A stretch of DNA of 64,000 nucleotides, taken from positions 98,251-162,250 of the forward strand of contig DATCYF010000012.1 of the NCBI GenBank assembly GCA_036570425.1, given 5' to 3'. Source of the stretch: Rhizorhapis sp036570425 (GTDB taxonomy: Bacteria; Pseudomonadota; Alphaproteobacteria; Sphingomonadales; Sphingomonadaceae). Shown piece after piece: positions 18,252 through 27,323 of the stretch. The translations under genes and the position numbers were made by a program. Numbering within the stretch: position 1 is the first letter of the stretch; the number at the start of each line of letters is the position of its first letter. The notes beneath the pieces are model-generated. The model was not told where the DNA came from. It made no database searches and saw only the letters and a list, made by a program, of their open reading frames with translations.

Positions 18252-19592
18252 ATGAGCAGGAAATTTTTCGGAACTGACGGGATCCGTGGCCGAACCAATG
18301 CATGGCCGATGACCGCTGAATTGGCGATGAAGATTGGCATGGCGGCGGGCGCGCATTTCCAGCGGGGCACGCACCGGCATCGGGTGGTGATTGGGAAGGA
18401 TACACGGCTTTCCGGCTATATGGTCGAAAATGCGCTGGTGGCGGGGTTCACCAGCGTTGGCATGGACGTGGTGCAGTTCGGTCCGATTCCTACACCTGCT
18501 GTAGCCATGCTGGCGCAAAGCATGCGGGCTGATCTGGGTGTCATGATTTCAGCCAGCCATAATCCTTTTTATGATAATGGAATCAAGCTGTTCGGACCAG
18601 ATGGTTATAAACTTTCTGATGATGACGAATTGAAAATAGAGGCGCTGCTGGAAAGCGAAATTCCCTTGGCTGCTTCAAAGGATATAGGGCGGGCCCGTCG
18701 CGTTGAGGACGCGCGAGGGCGCTATATCCATGCGGTGAAATCCAGCTTTCCGGCGCACCTTCGTCTCGATGGCCTGAAGATCGTGATCGATTGCGCGAAT
18801 GGCGCGGCCTATCAGGTCGCCCCGTCTGCGCTCTGGGAACTGGGTGCGGAAATTGTGGCTATCGGTGTCAGCCCCGATGGCTTGAACGTCAATGATGGTT
18901 GCGGTTCGACGGCACCCTCCTCCTGCCAGGAAACGGTAGTGGCGTCCGGGGCGGATATTGGGATTGCGCTTGACGGCGATGCCGACCGGCTGATCATCGT
19001 GGATGAGAAGGGAAAGGTCGTCGACGGCGATCAGATCATGGCATTGATCGGCAGCAGTTGGGCCAAGGCAGGAATGCTGCGCCGCAATGGGCTGGTCGCC
19101 ACAGTCATGTCCAATCTCGGGCTTGAACGATTCCTGAAGGGCGAGGGGATCGACCTCGTCCGCACGAAGGTAGGCGACCGCTATGTGCTGGAACAGATGC
19201 GGGCAGGCGGTTATAATGTCGGCGGTGAGCAGTCGGGCCACATGATCCTGTCGGACCATGCTACGACAGGCGATGGCACGATCGCGGCGTTGCAGGTTCT
19301 GGCTGCCGTCGTCCAGAGCGGTAAGCCCGCAAGCGAGGTGCTGCACCAGTTTGATCCGGTCCCGCAGCTTCTGAAGAACGTGCGCTATGCATCTGGTAAA
19401 CCTTTGGAAAATCCGGCTGTTCAAAAGACCATTGCCGATGCGGAGAAGGAACTGAATGGCTGCGGCCGGCTGGTTATTCGTCCGTCGGGCACAGAGCCCG
19501 TCATTCGTGTGATGGCTGAGGGTGACCGCGAAGACCAGGTGAAGGATGTGGTGGAACGCATCTGCACCGCGGTGGCGGAGGCCGCGGCCTGA
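18252..19592 (+). CDS. glmM: Phosphoglucosamine mutase
   Basis: Converts glucosamine-6-phosphate to glucosamine-1-phosphate for UDP-GlcNAc synthesis. 446 residues, full length: MSRKFFGTDGIRGRTN at the start, phosphoserine loop SASHNP with Ser102, metal-binding DGDADR, sugar-binding GGEQSGH, and the phosphate-binding RPSGTEPVIRVM near the C-terminus. It overlaps the next gene by one base, starting a glmM-DUF1272-thiD-rnhB run. Confidence 0.97.
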   Translation: MSRKFFGTDGIRGRTNAWPMTAELAMKIGMAAGAHFQRGTHRHRVVIGKDTRLSGYMVENALVAGFTSVGMDVVQFGPIPTPAVAMLAQSMRADLGVMISASHNPFYDNGIKLFGPDGYKLSDDDELKIEALLESEIPLAASKDIGRARRVEDARGRYIHAVKSSFPAHLRLDGLKIVIDCANGAAYQVAPSALWELGAEIVAIGVSPDGLNVNDGCGSTAPSSCQETVVASGADIGIALDGDADRLIIVDEKGKVVDGDQIMALIGSSWAKAGMLRRNGLVATVMSNLGLERFLKGEGIDLVRTKVGDRYVLEQMRAGGYNVGGEQSGHMILSDHATTGDGTIAALQVLAAVVQSGKPASEVLHQFDPVPQLLKNVRYASGKPLENPAVQKTIADAEKELNGCGRLVIRPSGTEPVIRVMAEGDREDQVKDVVERICTAVAEAAA

Positions 19593-19816
19593 TGCTTGAG
19601 ATGCGGCCAGACTGCGAACGGTGCGGGACTGACCTCCCTGCTGCGGCTGGCGGTGCCTTCATCTGCTCCTTCGAATGCACTTTCTGCGCGGCATGTTCGG
19701 AGGCGCTGGATGATGTCTGCCCCAATTGCGGCGGCGAATTGCTGGACCGGCCGGTCCGGCCATCTCATCTGCTTGGAAAAAATCCAGCCTCGACTGAGCG
19801 GAAGTATAAGGGCTAG
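19592..19816 (+). CDS. DUF1272 cysteine-rich small protein
   Basis: 74 residues with paired cysteines (CERCG, CSFECTFCAAC, CPNCGG), probably binding zinc; the pattern is that of DUF1272. Function unknown. It shares one base with the stop codon of glmM and ends two bases before thiD, so it sits inside the operon. Confidence 0.85.
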   Translation: MLEMRPDCERCGTDLPAAAGGAFICSFECTFCAACSEALDDVCPNCGGELLDRPVRPSHLLGKNPASTERKYKG

Positions 19817-19818
19817 CT

Positions 19819-20568
19819 GTGACCATTGCGCGCATATTGGTGATCGCTGGCTCCGACAGTGGTGGCGGGGCAGGCATACAGGCGGACATCCGGACCGTTA
19901 CGATGCTGGGCGGCCATGCGATGACCGCCATAACCGCCATTACGGCGCAGAACACGCTGAGTGTGCAAGGCGTCCATGCCGTTCCCACGAATATGGTAAT
20001 CGCGCAAATGGATAGCGTCGTAACGGACATCGGCGTGGATGCCGTTAAGATCGGAATGATCGGATCGGCGGAAACAGCGCATGCGGTGGCTGATTATCTT
20101 TTACAGATGACGGAATTGCCGATTATTTTTGATCCGGTCATGGTTTCCACCAGCGGATCGGCATTGACGGATCCCGGCACCACTGCTGCTTTCGAAAGGC
20201 TCATGCGGATCGCAGCCCTTGTCACGCCAAACCTTCCGGAACTGAAGGCACTGGGCGGTGACAGCATTGCAGCACGCTATGGCTGCACCGTTCTTGCCAA
20301 AGGTGGGCATGGGGAAGGCGAAAAGCTCATGGATCGCCTGTTCGATGCGCAAGGTGAAATCGCCCGCTGGGAAGATCGGCGCATCGATACGGAGCATACG
20401 CATGGCACGGGATGCACGCTGGCGAGTGCGATTGCTACGGGAATGGCACAGGGCATGGCTCTGACGGATGCGATTGGAAGGGCGCGTCAATATGTGCGCG
20501 CCGCCTTGCTGGCCGCCCCGGGCCTCGGCGGCGGGCATGGTCCCATGGGAACGCCTCGCCATGCCTGA
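19819..20568 (+). CDS. thiD: Hydroxymethylpyrimidine kinase / phosphomethylpyrimidine kinase
   Basis: Phosphorylates HMP and HMP-phosphate in thiamine synthesis. 249 residues with GSDSGGGAGIQADI at residues 9-22, DPVMVSTSG, TPNLPEL, and the C-terminal ribokinase signature HTHGTGCTLASAIA with the catalytic Asp replaced by Cys, as in this subfamily. The start is GTG at 19819, two bases after the preceding stop codon. Its end overlaps rnhB. Confidence 0.94.
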   Translation: MTIARILVIAGSDSGGGAGIQADIRTVTMLGGHAMTAITAITAQNTLSVQGVHAVPTNMVIAQMDSVVTDIGVDAVKIGMIGSAETAHAVADYLLQMTELPIIFDPVMVSTSGSALTDPGTTAAFERLMRIAALVTPNLPELKALGGDSIAARYGCTVLAKGGHGEGEKLMDRLFDAQGEIARWEDRRIDTEHTHGTGCTLASAIATGMAQGMALTDAIGRARQYVRAALLAAPGLGGGHGPMGTPRHA

Positions 20569-21157
20569 TTTCTTTCATGAGGACTTTCATGATGGCCCGG
20601 TGGCCGGTGTAGATGAGGCGGGTCGCGGGCCGCTGGCTGGGCCTGTCGTGGCCGCTGCGGTGATTCTCGACCGGCGGGCTGTGCCTGATGGCCTGAACGA
20701 CAGCAAGCAGTTGGCACCTGCGCGCCGCGCGGTTCTGGAGGTGGAGATCCGCCAAACGGCTCTCTGCTTCGGCATTGGCGTCTGCACGGTGGAAGATATC
20801 GACGAACTCAACATCTTCTGGGCAACGATGCTTGCTATGCGCCGTGCTGTAGAGGCCCTGGAGCGGGACTGCGCGCATATATTGGTGGATGGCAATCGCT
20901 GTCCTGACTGGCCCTGGGCGTCAACGGCCGTGGTTGAGGGTGATGCCAAATGCCTCTCCATTGCGGCAGCCTCCATTCTGGCTAAAGAAGCGCGCGACCG
21001 GATGATGGTGGAGGCGGCACGCCTGCATCCGCATTATGGTTGGGAACGCAACAAGGGCTATGGAACCCCCGAACATCTAAAGGCGCTACGCACGCATGGG
21101 CCAACGCGGCTGCATAGACGCAGCTTCGCACCCGTGGCGCAACTCATGCTGCTGTAA
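20561..21157 (+). CDS. rnhB: Ribonuclease HII
   Basis: Cleaves RNA in RNA-DNA hybrids. 198 residues; GVDEAGRGPLAGPVV carries the catalytic Asp18-Glu19, and HILVDGN and ASILAKEARD supply the other conserved parts. The frame is open from 20468, but the ATG at 20561 overlapping the thiD stop gives the family-length protein. Confidence 0.95.
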   Translation: MPDFFHEDFHDGPVAGVDEAGRGPLAGPVVAAAVILDRRAVPDGLNDSKQLAPARRAVLEVEIRQTALCFGIGVCTVEDIDELNIFWATMLAMRRAVEALERDCAHILVDGNRCPDWPWASTAVVEGDAKCLSIAAASILAKEARDRMMVEAARLHPHYGWERNKGYGTPEHLKALRTHGPTRLHRRSFAPVAQLMLL

Positions 21158-21267
21158 GCGTCGCTCATTTAAGCTAGGCTATCCGGATTTAATCGCTGGC
21201 GGAAACGGCTATCGATGAGGTCACTGCAAAGTGACGTGAACGAGGAATTTACCAAACTTCCCTGCGT

Positions 21268-21420
21268 GAGTCCTTGCCGCAACACCACGACATGTTGAGT
21301 CTGGGGAGCACCTTCAGACTCAACATGTCGTGGCGGACTCGTTTCGTTCCCATGCTGTTATGCATTGTGTCCGGCTCCTACCCTAAGCTTTTGATCTTGA
21401 CGGCGGACTCCCGAGGACTC
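21268..21420. promoter_or_regulatory. GANTC cluster upstream of ccrM
   Basis: Six GANTC sites, the target of CcrM methylation, occur at 21268, 21297, 21317, 21336, 21406 and 21416, where about 0.6 would be expected by chance in 153 bases. They lie in the leader of the CcrM gene itself. In Caulobacter, methylation state and GcrA control such promoters, so self-regulation is likely but inferred. Confidence 0.75.
21285..21333. repeat. Perfect 19-bp inverted repeat with 11-nt loop
   Basis: The arm at 21285-21303 is the exact reverse complement of 21315-21333, separated by 21304-21314. Each arm contains one GANTC site. There is no T-tract after it, so it does not look like a simple terminator for rnhB. 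It could form a cruciform or an RNA hairpin in the ccrM leader, or be a dispersed palindromic element. Confidence 0.9.
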
Positions 21421-21425
21421 ACCCT

Positions 21426-22586
21426 ATGCGCTCAACAGGCGGGGTCATGAAGAATATGGGTGTCATGGAGCGCGTTTCGACGCGTAAAGGAAAGTCGGCC
21501 ACGAAACAGGCCGCAGCAATCGAAGCCGATCGGCTGATCCGCGGCGATTGCATTAGCGCGATGGCGTCCCTGCCCGATGCATGCGTCGATATGATCTTTG
21601 CCGACCCACCTTATAATCTTCAGCTCGGCGGCGATCTGTTCCGGCCCGAGGGCGGGCGCGTGGATGCGGTCGATAATGATTGGGACAAATTCGATACGCT
21701 GGGCGCTTACGACGCCTTCACCCATGCCTGGCTGCAACAGGCGCGGCGCATATTGAAGCCCAACGGCACCATCTGGGTAATCGGCAGCTACCACAACATT
21801 TTTCGGGTGGGAGCAGCGTTGCAGGATCGGGGCTTCTGGATCCTTAACGACATTATCTGGCGCAAGGCCAATCCCATGCCCAATTTCAAGGGCACGCGTT
21901 TCACCAATGCGCATGAGACGCTGATCTGGGCATCGAAAGGCGAGGACGCCCGCTATACGTTCAATTACCGGTCAATGAAGACGCTGAATGATGAGTTGCA
22001 GATGCGCTCCGACTGGATACTGCCGATTTGCGGCGGGCAGGAGCGGCTGAAACGCAATGGCGTCAAGGCGCATCCGACGCAAAAGCCAGAGGCACTGCTC
22101 TACCGCATATTGCTGGCCTGCACCAAGCCGGGCGATATCGTGCTTGATCCTTTTTTCGGTACTGGCACGACGGGCGCAGTCGCGCGGCGTCTTGGCCGTC
22201 ATTGGATCGGTATCGAGCGAGAGGAGGACTATTGCGAGGTCGCCCTGGAACGTATCGCGGCGGCCCTGCCTCTCGATGAATCCGCTCTCACAATTATGCA
22301 ATCGCCCAAAACGCAGCCACGGGTGGCCTTTGGCACGCTGGTAGAGAATGGCTACGTGAAACCCGGCGCCGTCCTTTTCGATGCCAAGCGGCGTTGGAAG
22401 GCAACAGTTCGCGTGGATGGATCGCTGGAGGCGGAAGGGGACACCGGATCGATCCACAAGCTGGGTGCAACCTTGCAGAACGCGCCGTCTTGCAACGGCT
22501 GGACCTTCTGGCATTATGAGGATGGCGAAAAGCTGAAGCCAATCGATGCCGTGCGGCAGACCTATATTCTGGCGACGGAGCCTTAG
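21426..22586 (+). CDS. ccrM: Cell-cycle DNA adenine methyltransferase (GANTC)
   Basis: N6-adenine methyltransferase of the beta class acting at GANTC. DPPYNLQLGGDLFRPEGG carries the catalytic DPPY; DPFFGTGTTGAVARRLGR is the SAM-binding motif; HPTQKPEALLYR is between them; and the C-terminal GSIHKLGA...CNGWTFWH domain is specific to CcrM. 386 residues from the ATG at 21426, which has GAGG nine bases upstream; in-frame ATGs at 21447, 21456 and 21465 are alternatives. Its leader is rich in its own target sites. Confidence 0.96.
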   Translation: MRSTGGVMKNMGVMERVSTRKGKSATKQAAAIEADRLIRGDCISAMASLPDACVDMIFADPPYNLQLGGDLFRPEGGRVDAVDNDWDKFDTLGAYDAFTHAWLQQARRILKPNGTIWVIGSYHNIFRVGAALQDRGFWILNDIIWRKANPMPNFKGTRFTNAHETLIWASKGEDARYTFNYRSMKTLNDELQMRSDWILPICGGQERLKRNGVKAHPTQKPEALLYRILLACTKPGDIVLDPFFGTGTTGAVARRLGRHWIGIEREEDYCEVALERIAAALPLDESALTIMQSPKTQPRVAFGTLVENGYVKPGAVLFDAKRRWKATVRVDGSLEAEGDTGSIHKLGATLQNAPSCNGWTFWHYEDGEKLKPIDAVRQTYILATEP

Positions 22587-22661
22587 GCCATCCCGGCTGC
22601 GCTGCGCAGCGTGAACTGCAAGAACAGGAACGATCGGCATGGCGCAGAGTTAGGAAATAGC

Positions 22662-23789
22662 ATGCCTTACACCGCTCTATCCGCCATTTCAGCAGGCGCG
22701 CGCGTTTATCTGCGTCCCAATTGCTTCATCGACACGCCGAGCACACTTGACGGCCGGGTGGCGCGGATGGGGAACAGCCTCATCTGGTATCATGGCTATG
22801 AGTTCATCGTCATGCAGGATGGGCAACGTGTCTTTCATGATCTGGTAACGCTGGACTGGATTGAGGACGCGCTCTTTGCGCTGCCGGATCGGCAACAAGC
22901 CGAAACGCGGGCGTTGATCGATCGCATTGCACTGGCGCGAGCGCCGCTCCGGCTCGGCGAGAGGGTCATCCGCTTCGATGCGCCCCAGGTCATGGGCGTG
23001 TTGAATATGACGCCTGACAGTTTTTCCGATGGCGGCAAGCATCTGAACGATCCATCCGCCGCCACGGACGCGGCCTTCGCCATGTATGAAGCTGGCGCGG
23101 CGATGATTGACGTCGGCGGGGAGTCTACCCGGCCCGGCGCGGAAAAGACGTGGGAAGGCGACGAAATCAAGCGCATCGTTCCAGTGATTGAGCAACTCGC
23201 CAAGGCGGGGGTGCCGGTTTCAGTCGATACGCGCAAGGCTACGGTCATGGAGGCCGCGTTGGCTGCGGGTGCGCATCTCGTCAATGACATTAGCGGGCTG
23301 CTCCATGATCCACGCAGCATTGAGGTGGTGGCGAAGGCGAATTGCCCGGTCGTGCTGATGCATGCACCCTCCAGCGGCGACAATCCCCATGCCGGAGCGG
23401 CCTATGCCCATGCTGTTATCGATGTCTATGACTGGCTGGAAAAGCGAGTGGAAGATGCTGTTGCTGCAGGCGTAGAGCGCGAGAATATCATTGTTGATCC
23501 GGGAATTGGCTTCGGCAAGTCATTGCAGCACAATCTTTCCATCTGCTCACGTCTGGCGCTGTTCCAGGGCTTGGGCGCGCCGGTCCTGTTTGGGGCGAGC
23601 CGAAAGCGCATGATTGGCGCATTGTCCAATGAGGCTCCTGTGGGTGAGCGGCTGGGTGGATCAGTGGCGCTCGCCTTTCACGCGGTGCAGATGGGTGCGC
23701 AAATGGTTCGCGTGCATGACGTCAAGGAGACGGTGCAGGCTGTGCATCTGTGGCGCGGCATGCGGGATGCCGCAATCATGATGCGCTAA
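22662..23789 (+). CDS. folP: Dihydropteroate synthase
   Basis: Joins dihydropterin diphosphate and p-aminobenzoate in folate synthesis. The catalytic barrel starts near residue 105 with VMGVLNMTPDSFSDGGKH, followed by DVGGESTRPGAE and DPGIGFGKSLQHN. About 100 extra N-terminal residues precede the barrel, with unknown role. The start at 22662 has AGGAAAT upstream; the frame is open to 22611. It ends one base before the convergent I78 gene. Confidence 0.94.
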   Translation: MPYTALSAISAGARVYLRPNCFIDTPSTLDGRVARMGNSLIWYHGYEFIVMQDGQRVFHDLVTLDWIEDALFALPDRQQAETRALIDRIALARAPLRLGERVIRFDAPQVMGVLNMTPDSFSDGGKHLNDPSAATDAAFAMYEAGAAMIDVGGESTRPGAEKTWEGDEIKRIVPVIEQLAKAGVPVSVDTRKATVMEAALAAGAHLVNDISGLLHDPRSIEVVAKANCPVVLMHAPSSGDNPHAGAAYAHAVIDVYDWLEKRVEDAVAAGVERENIIVDPGIGFGKSLQHNLSICSRLALFQGLGAPVLFGASRKRMIGALSNEAPVGERLGGSVALAFHAVQMGAQMVRVHDVKETVQAVHLWRGMRDAAIMMR

Positions 23790-23790
23790 T

Positions 23791-24093
23791 CTATCCGCAA
23801 CTCGCCTGCGTGATCATGAAATTTTCGTCATACGTCACCGTTAGCCGATCAGCGCGGAAATCCATCGTCACTGCCATGCCTGGAGCGACCCAACGAAGGA
23901 CACGCGCGCCGGACACATTCATCATCTTCGCGCCCAGGTCGGCATCTGCCTTCTGCCCGACGAACTGATTCAACTGCTCACTACGGCAGGCCTCGCCGGT
24001 CGTCGAATTAGTCAACGGATTTGCGACTTCTCCGGTCTGGGCGGAGGCGCAGCCCGCGAGAGCGATCAGCAGTGGTGCGGTGAGATATTTCAT
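23791..24093 (-). CDS. I78-family peptidase inhibitor-like lipoprotein
   Basis: 100 residues: a lipoprotein leader (LLIALAGC, Cys15) and a small domain with EQLNQFVGQ, RVLRWVAPGMAVTMDFR and DRLTVTYDE, typical of Inhibitor_I78 proteins. Two cysteines (near residues 36 and 99) could form a disulfide. Probably periplasmic; target protease unknown. Same strand as rnd, 13 bases downstream. Confidence 0.85.
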   Translation of the reverse strand: MKYLTAPLLIALAGCASAQTGEVANPLTNSTTGEACRSEQLNQFVGQKADADLGAKMMNVSGARVLRWVAPGMAVTMDFRADRLTVTYDENFMITQASCG

Positions 24094-24106
24094 GTCCGTC
24101 CTCTCC

Positions 24107-25270
24107 TCAAGTGCGGGTCATGCGCAATTTGCCGTCCTGAACCGCAAAGGCCATTCGCCCTTCAACAAGATCAACGGCATCGCGGCCGAATTGTTCAAAA
24201 CGCCACCCGTCCAGAATCGACAGCTCATCCCGCACTCCGGCGGCGAGCATTTCCAGATCATCCGACCGGGCGAGCAAACGGGATGCGACGTTGATCTCTT
24301 TGGCGCGAATTTTGAGCAACAGCTTCAACAGATCGGCGACGAGTGCGCTCTCCTTGTTAAGGCCGGGCCTGCGAGGATCACGCTCGGGCATTTCCTCTTT
24401 CGGCAGCGGCTGCGCCTCTGCCAGCGCGTTCATCAAGCGCGCGCCGATATCATTGTTCTTCCATGCTGCCGACAGCCCACGGATTTTGCCCAGTTCCTCC
24501 TGACTGCGTGGCGGGTGAGAGGCAATGTCTGCCAGCGTTTCATCCTTGATGATTCGTCCGCGGGGGAGGTTCTTGTCCTGTGCTTCCCGTTCGCGCCATG
24601 CGGCAAGGGCTTTCAGGCGGCCAAGCACATCGGCCTTGCGACTGGCGATGCGGACGCGATGCCAGCTTTCCTCCGGAATGTTGGTATAGTTCGTGGGATC
24701 GCTGATGCGCTCCATTTCCTGGTTGAGCCAGCTTCCTCGCCCGGTCCGGCGTAGCTCCTCCAGCATCAGGGGGAATATGCTTGCCAGATGCGTCACGTCG
24801 CCAATGGCATAATCGATCTGTCGCTTGTCGAGCGGCCGCCGTCCCCAATCCGTGAAGCGTGCGCCCTTATCAAGGCTGATCGACAGATAGGCGTCTACAA
24901 GATTGGAATAACCGATCTGTTCGCCTTGGCCCAGCGCCATTGCCGCGATCTGGGTGTCGAACATGGGATGGGGCGTCTTGCCCGTGAGATTATGGATAAT
25001 CTCGATATCCTGTCCTCCGGCATGAAAAACCTTCAGCACATCCTCATTATCGGTGAGCAGATCAAGCAGCGGCGCAAGGTCAAGGCCCGGCGCCTTGGGA
25101 TCGATGGCGGCAGCTTCCTTGTCGTCGGCAATCTGCACCAGGCATAAATCCGGCCAATAAGTGTTTTCGCGCATGAACTCCGTATCAACGGCTACGAATT
25201 CGGATTTTGAGAGGCGGCCGCATAATTCGGCAAGAGATTTGCTGTCGGTAATCAACGGATGGATTTGCAT
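24107..25270 (-). CDS. rnd: Ribonuclease D
   Basis: 3'-5' exoribonuclease for tRNA and stable-RNA processing. 387 residues: the DEDD exonuclease domain (VAVDTEFMRENTYWPDLCL, then VFHAGGQDIEII, ending YAIGDVTHL) and an HRDC domain (LAAWREREAQDKNLPRGRI) near residues 215-295. Divergent from aspS by about 130 bases. Confidence 0.95.
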   Translation of the reverse strand: MQIHPLITDSKSLAELCGRLSKSEFVAVDTEFMRENTYWPDLCLVQIADDKEAAAIDPKAPGLDLAPLLDLLTDNEDVLKVFHAGGQDIEIIHNLTGKTPHPMFDTQIAAMALGQGEQIGYSNLVDAYLSISLDKGARFTDWGRRPLDKRQIDYAIGDVTHLASIFPLMLEELRRTGRGSWLNQEMERISDPTNYTNIPEESWHRVRIASRKADVLGRLKALAAWREREAQDKNLPRGRIIKDETLADIASHPPRSQEELGKIRGLSAAWKNNDIGARLMNALAEAQPLPKEEMPERDPRRPGLNKESALVADLLKLLLKIRAKEINVASRLLARSDDLEMLAAGVRDELSILDGWRFEQFGRDAVDLVEGRMAFAVQDGKLRMTRT

Positions 25271-25399
25271 ATAGACTTCTATCTTATTATTGGCTTGCCG
25301 CTCCTAACAGGTCAGTATGGGTTGACAATGGCCCGGACCTCTCCTTGTTACGCGTTTTCTAGATAATAGCGCTGATCTTAGCGGGAAAGAATAAATTTT

Positions 25400-27178
25400 A
25401 TGCACGCCTATCGTACCCACAAATGCTCAGAAATCCGGGCAAGTCATGTCGGTGAGACTGTTCGCGTCTCCGGTTGGGTGCATAAGAAGCGCGATCATGG
25501 CGATCTGGTGTTCATCGATCTGCGCGATCATTACGGCATCGTGCAGATCGTGACCGAGGTGGATGGCCCCGCGTTCGACGTGATCGAATCGCTGCGTAAT
25601 GAAAGTGTCGTTACAGTGACAGGCAAGGTTGTCGCCCGCGCTCCCGATGCGGTGAATCCCAATCTGCCTACGGGCGAAGTTGAAATCCGTGTCGCTGAGG
25701 CCGTGGTCCAGTCGGTTGCGCAGGAACTTCCACTACCGGTGGCAGGCGATCAGGAATATCCGGAGGACATCCGCCTGCGTTATCGCTTTCTGGACCTGCG
25801 GCGGGAGCGGGTGCATGCCAACATCATGCTGCGGAGCGCTGTCATTTCATCGCTACGGCAGCGCATGATCGAGCAGGGCTTCACTGAATTTCAGACGCCG
25901 ATCCTGACGGCCAGCTCGCCTGAGGGCGCGCGTGACTATCTGGTGCCCAGCCGCGTGCATCCGGGTAAATTCTACGCGCTGCCGCAGGCGCCGCAGATGT
26001 TCAAGCAGCTCCTTATGGTTGCGGGCTTCGATCGCTATTTCCAGATCGCGCCGTGCTTTCGTGACGAAGACGCCCGTGCCGATCGTTCGCCGGGCGAATT
26101 CTACCAGCTTGATTTCGAAATGAGCTTCGTCACGCAGGATGACGTCTTCAATGCTATCGAGCCGGTGCTTCATGGCGTATTTGAGGAGTTCAGCAAGGGC
26201 AAGGCCGTGACGCCATATCCCTTCCCGCGCATCGCTTACAGGGAATCGATGCTGAAATATGGGTCTGACAAGCCGGACCTGCGCAACCCGCTCATCATCA
26301 GCGACGTGACCGAGCATTTTCACGGCTCGGGTTTCGGCATCTTCGCTGGCATCGTGGAATCAGGCGGCGTCATCCGTGCGATTCCCGCGCCGGGCGCGGG
26401 CGCTGGCAGCCGCAAATTCTTCGATGACATGAATGTCTGGGCCCGTAGCGAAGGTCATGCGGGTCTTGGCTATATCAATATCAAGGACGGCGTGCCCGGC
26501 GGCCCCATCGCCAAGAACCACGGGGAGGAGAAAACCGCGAAATTGATCGAGGCGCTGGGTCTTGGTCCCAATGACGGCGTTTTCTTTGCAGCAGGCAAGG
26601 AATTGCAAGCTGCCAAACTCGCGGGCGCGGCCCGGACGCGGGTGGGCGAGGTGCTTGGGCTTATCGAGCAGGACGTGTTCAAATTCTGCTGGATCGTCGA
26701 TTTTCCGATGTACGAATATGACGAGGACAACAAGAAGGTCGACTTCTCGCATAACCCCTTCTCCATGCCGCAGGGTGAGATGGAGGCGTTGGAGACGATG
26801 GACCCGCTCGATATTCTCGCGTGGCAATATGACATTGTCTGCAACGGCGTCGAACTGTCATCCGGCGCGATCCGGAATCACAAGCCCGAAATCATGTACA
26901 AGGCCTTTGAGATTGCGGGCTATACGAAGGAAGAGGTGGAAGCGAACTTCTCCGGTATGCTCAATGCTTTCAAATATGGCGCGCCTCCACATGGCGGCTC
27001 CGCTCCCGGCGTCGACCGCATGGTGATGCTGCTCGCCGATGAACCCAATATTCGCGAAGTCGTGCTCTTCCCAATGAACCAGAAGGCCGAAGACCTGATG
27101 ATGGGTGCGCCCAGCGAAGTTTCGGTGAAGCAGCTACGCGAACTCAATATCCGCATAATGGAGCCGCAGAAGAATTGA
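25400..27178 (+). CDS. aspS: Aspartyl-tRNA synthetase
   Basis: Class II synthetase charging tRNA-Asp (possibly also tRNA-Asn). 592 residues: an OB-fold anticodon domain (VRVSGWVHKKRDHGDLVFI), class II motif 2 (CFRDEDARADRSPGEFYQLD), a bacterial insertion domain, and motif 3 (GGSAPGVDRMVMLL). Whether it is discriminating cannot be decided from these motifs alone. Confidence 0.97.
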   Translation: MHAYRTHKCSEIRASHVGETVRVSGWVHKKRDHGDLVFIDLRDHYGIVQIVTEVDGPAFDVIESLRNESVVTVTGKVVARAPDAVNPNLPTGEVEIRVAEAVVQSVAQELPLPVAGDQEYPEDIRLRYRFLDLRRERVHANIMLRSAVISSLRQRMIEQGFTEFQTPILTASSPEGARDYLVPSRVHPGKFYALPQAPQMFKQLLMVAGFDRYFQIAPCFRDEDARADRSPGEFYQLDFEMSFVTQDDVFNAIEPVLHGVFEEFSKGKAVTPYPFPRIAYRESMLKYGSDKPDLRNPLIISDVTEHFHGSGFGIFAGIVESGGVIRAIPAPGAGAGSRKFFDDMNVWARSEGHAGLGYINIKDGVPGGPIAKNHGEEKTAKLIEALGLGPNDGVFFAAGKELQAAKLAGAARTRVGEVLGLIEQDVFKFCWIVDFPMYEYDEDNKKVDFSHNPFSMPQGEMEALETMDPLDILAWQYDIVCNGVELSSGAIRNHKPEIMYKAFEIAGYTKEEVEANFSGMLNAFKYGAPPHGGSAPGVDRMVMLLADEPNIREVVLFPMNQKAEDLMMGAPSEVSVKQLRELNIRIMEPQKN

Positions 27179-27195
27179 TTGTGGCTCATCTCTCC

Positions 27196-27290
27196 CATTC
27201 GTACGGAGCGGAGTCGAGAGAGGCCGCCTTGGCACGGCGTGTCTCGACCGCCTCGACAAGCGCGGGGCACGCTTCGCTCGACACGAACGG
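27196..27290. repeat. Intergenic repeat copy 2, with inverted partner
   Basis: Between aspS and ppk2. The right part (27272-27290) is identical to 4013-4031. The left part (ATTCGTACGGAGCGGAGTCG) reads like the same core inverted, so the whole can fold back. Probably a dispersed palindromic element of the host. Confidence 0.6.
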
Positions 27291-27323
27291 AGAACTGAAT
27301 AACATCAGGGGCTCGGGACAGCT

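Noticed and set aside
21285..21333. The 19-bp inverted repeat as a rho-independent terminator of rnhB
   Set aside because: No T-tract follows on either strand.
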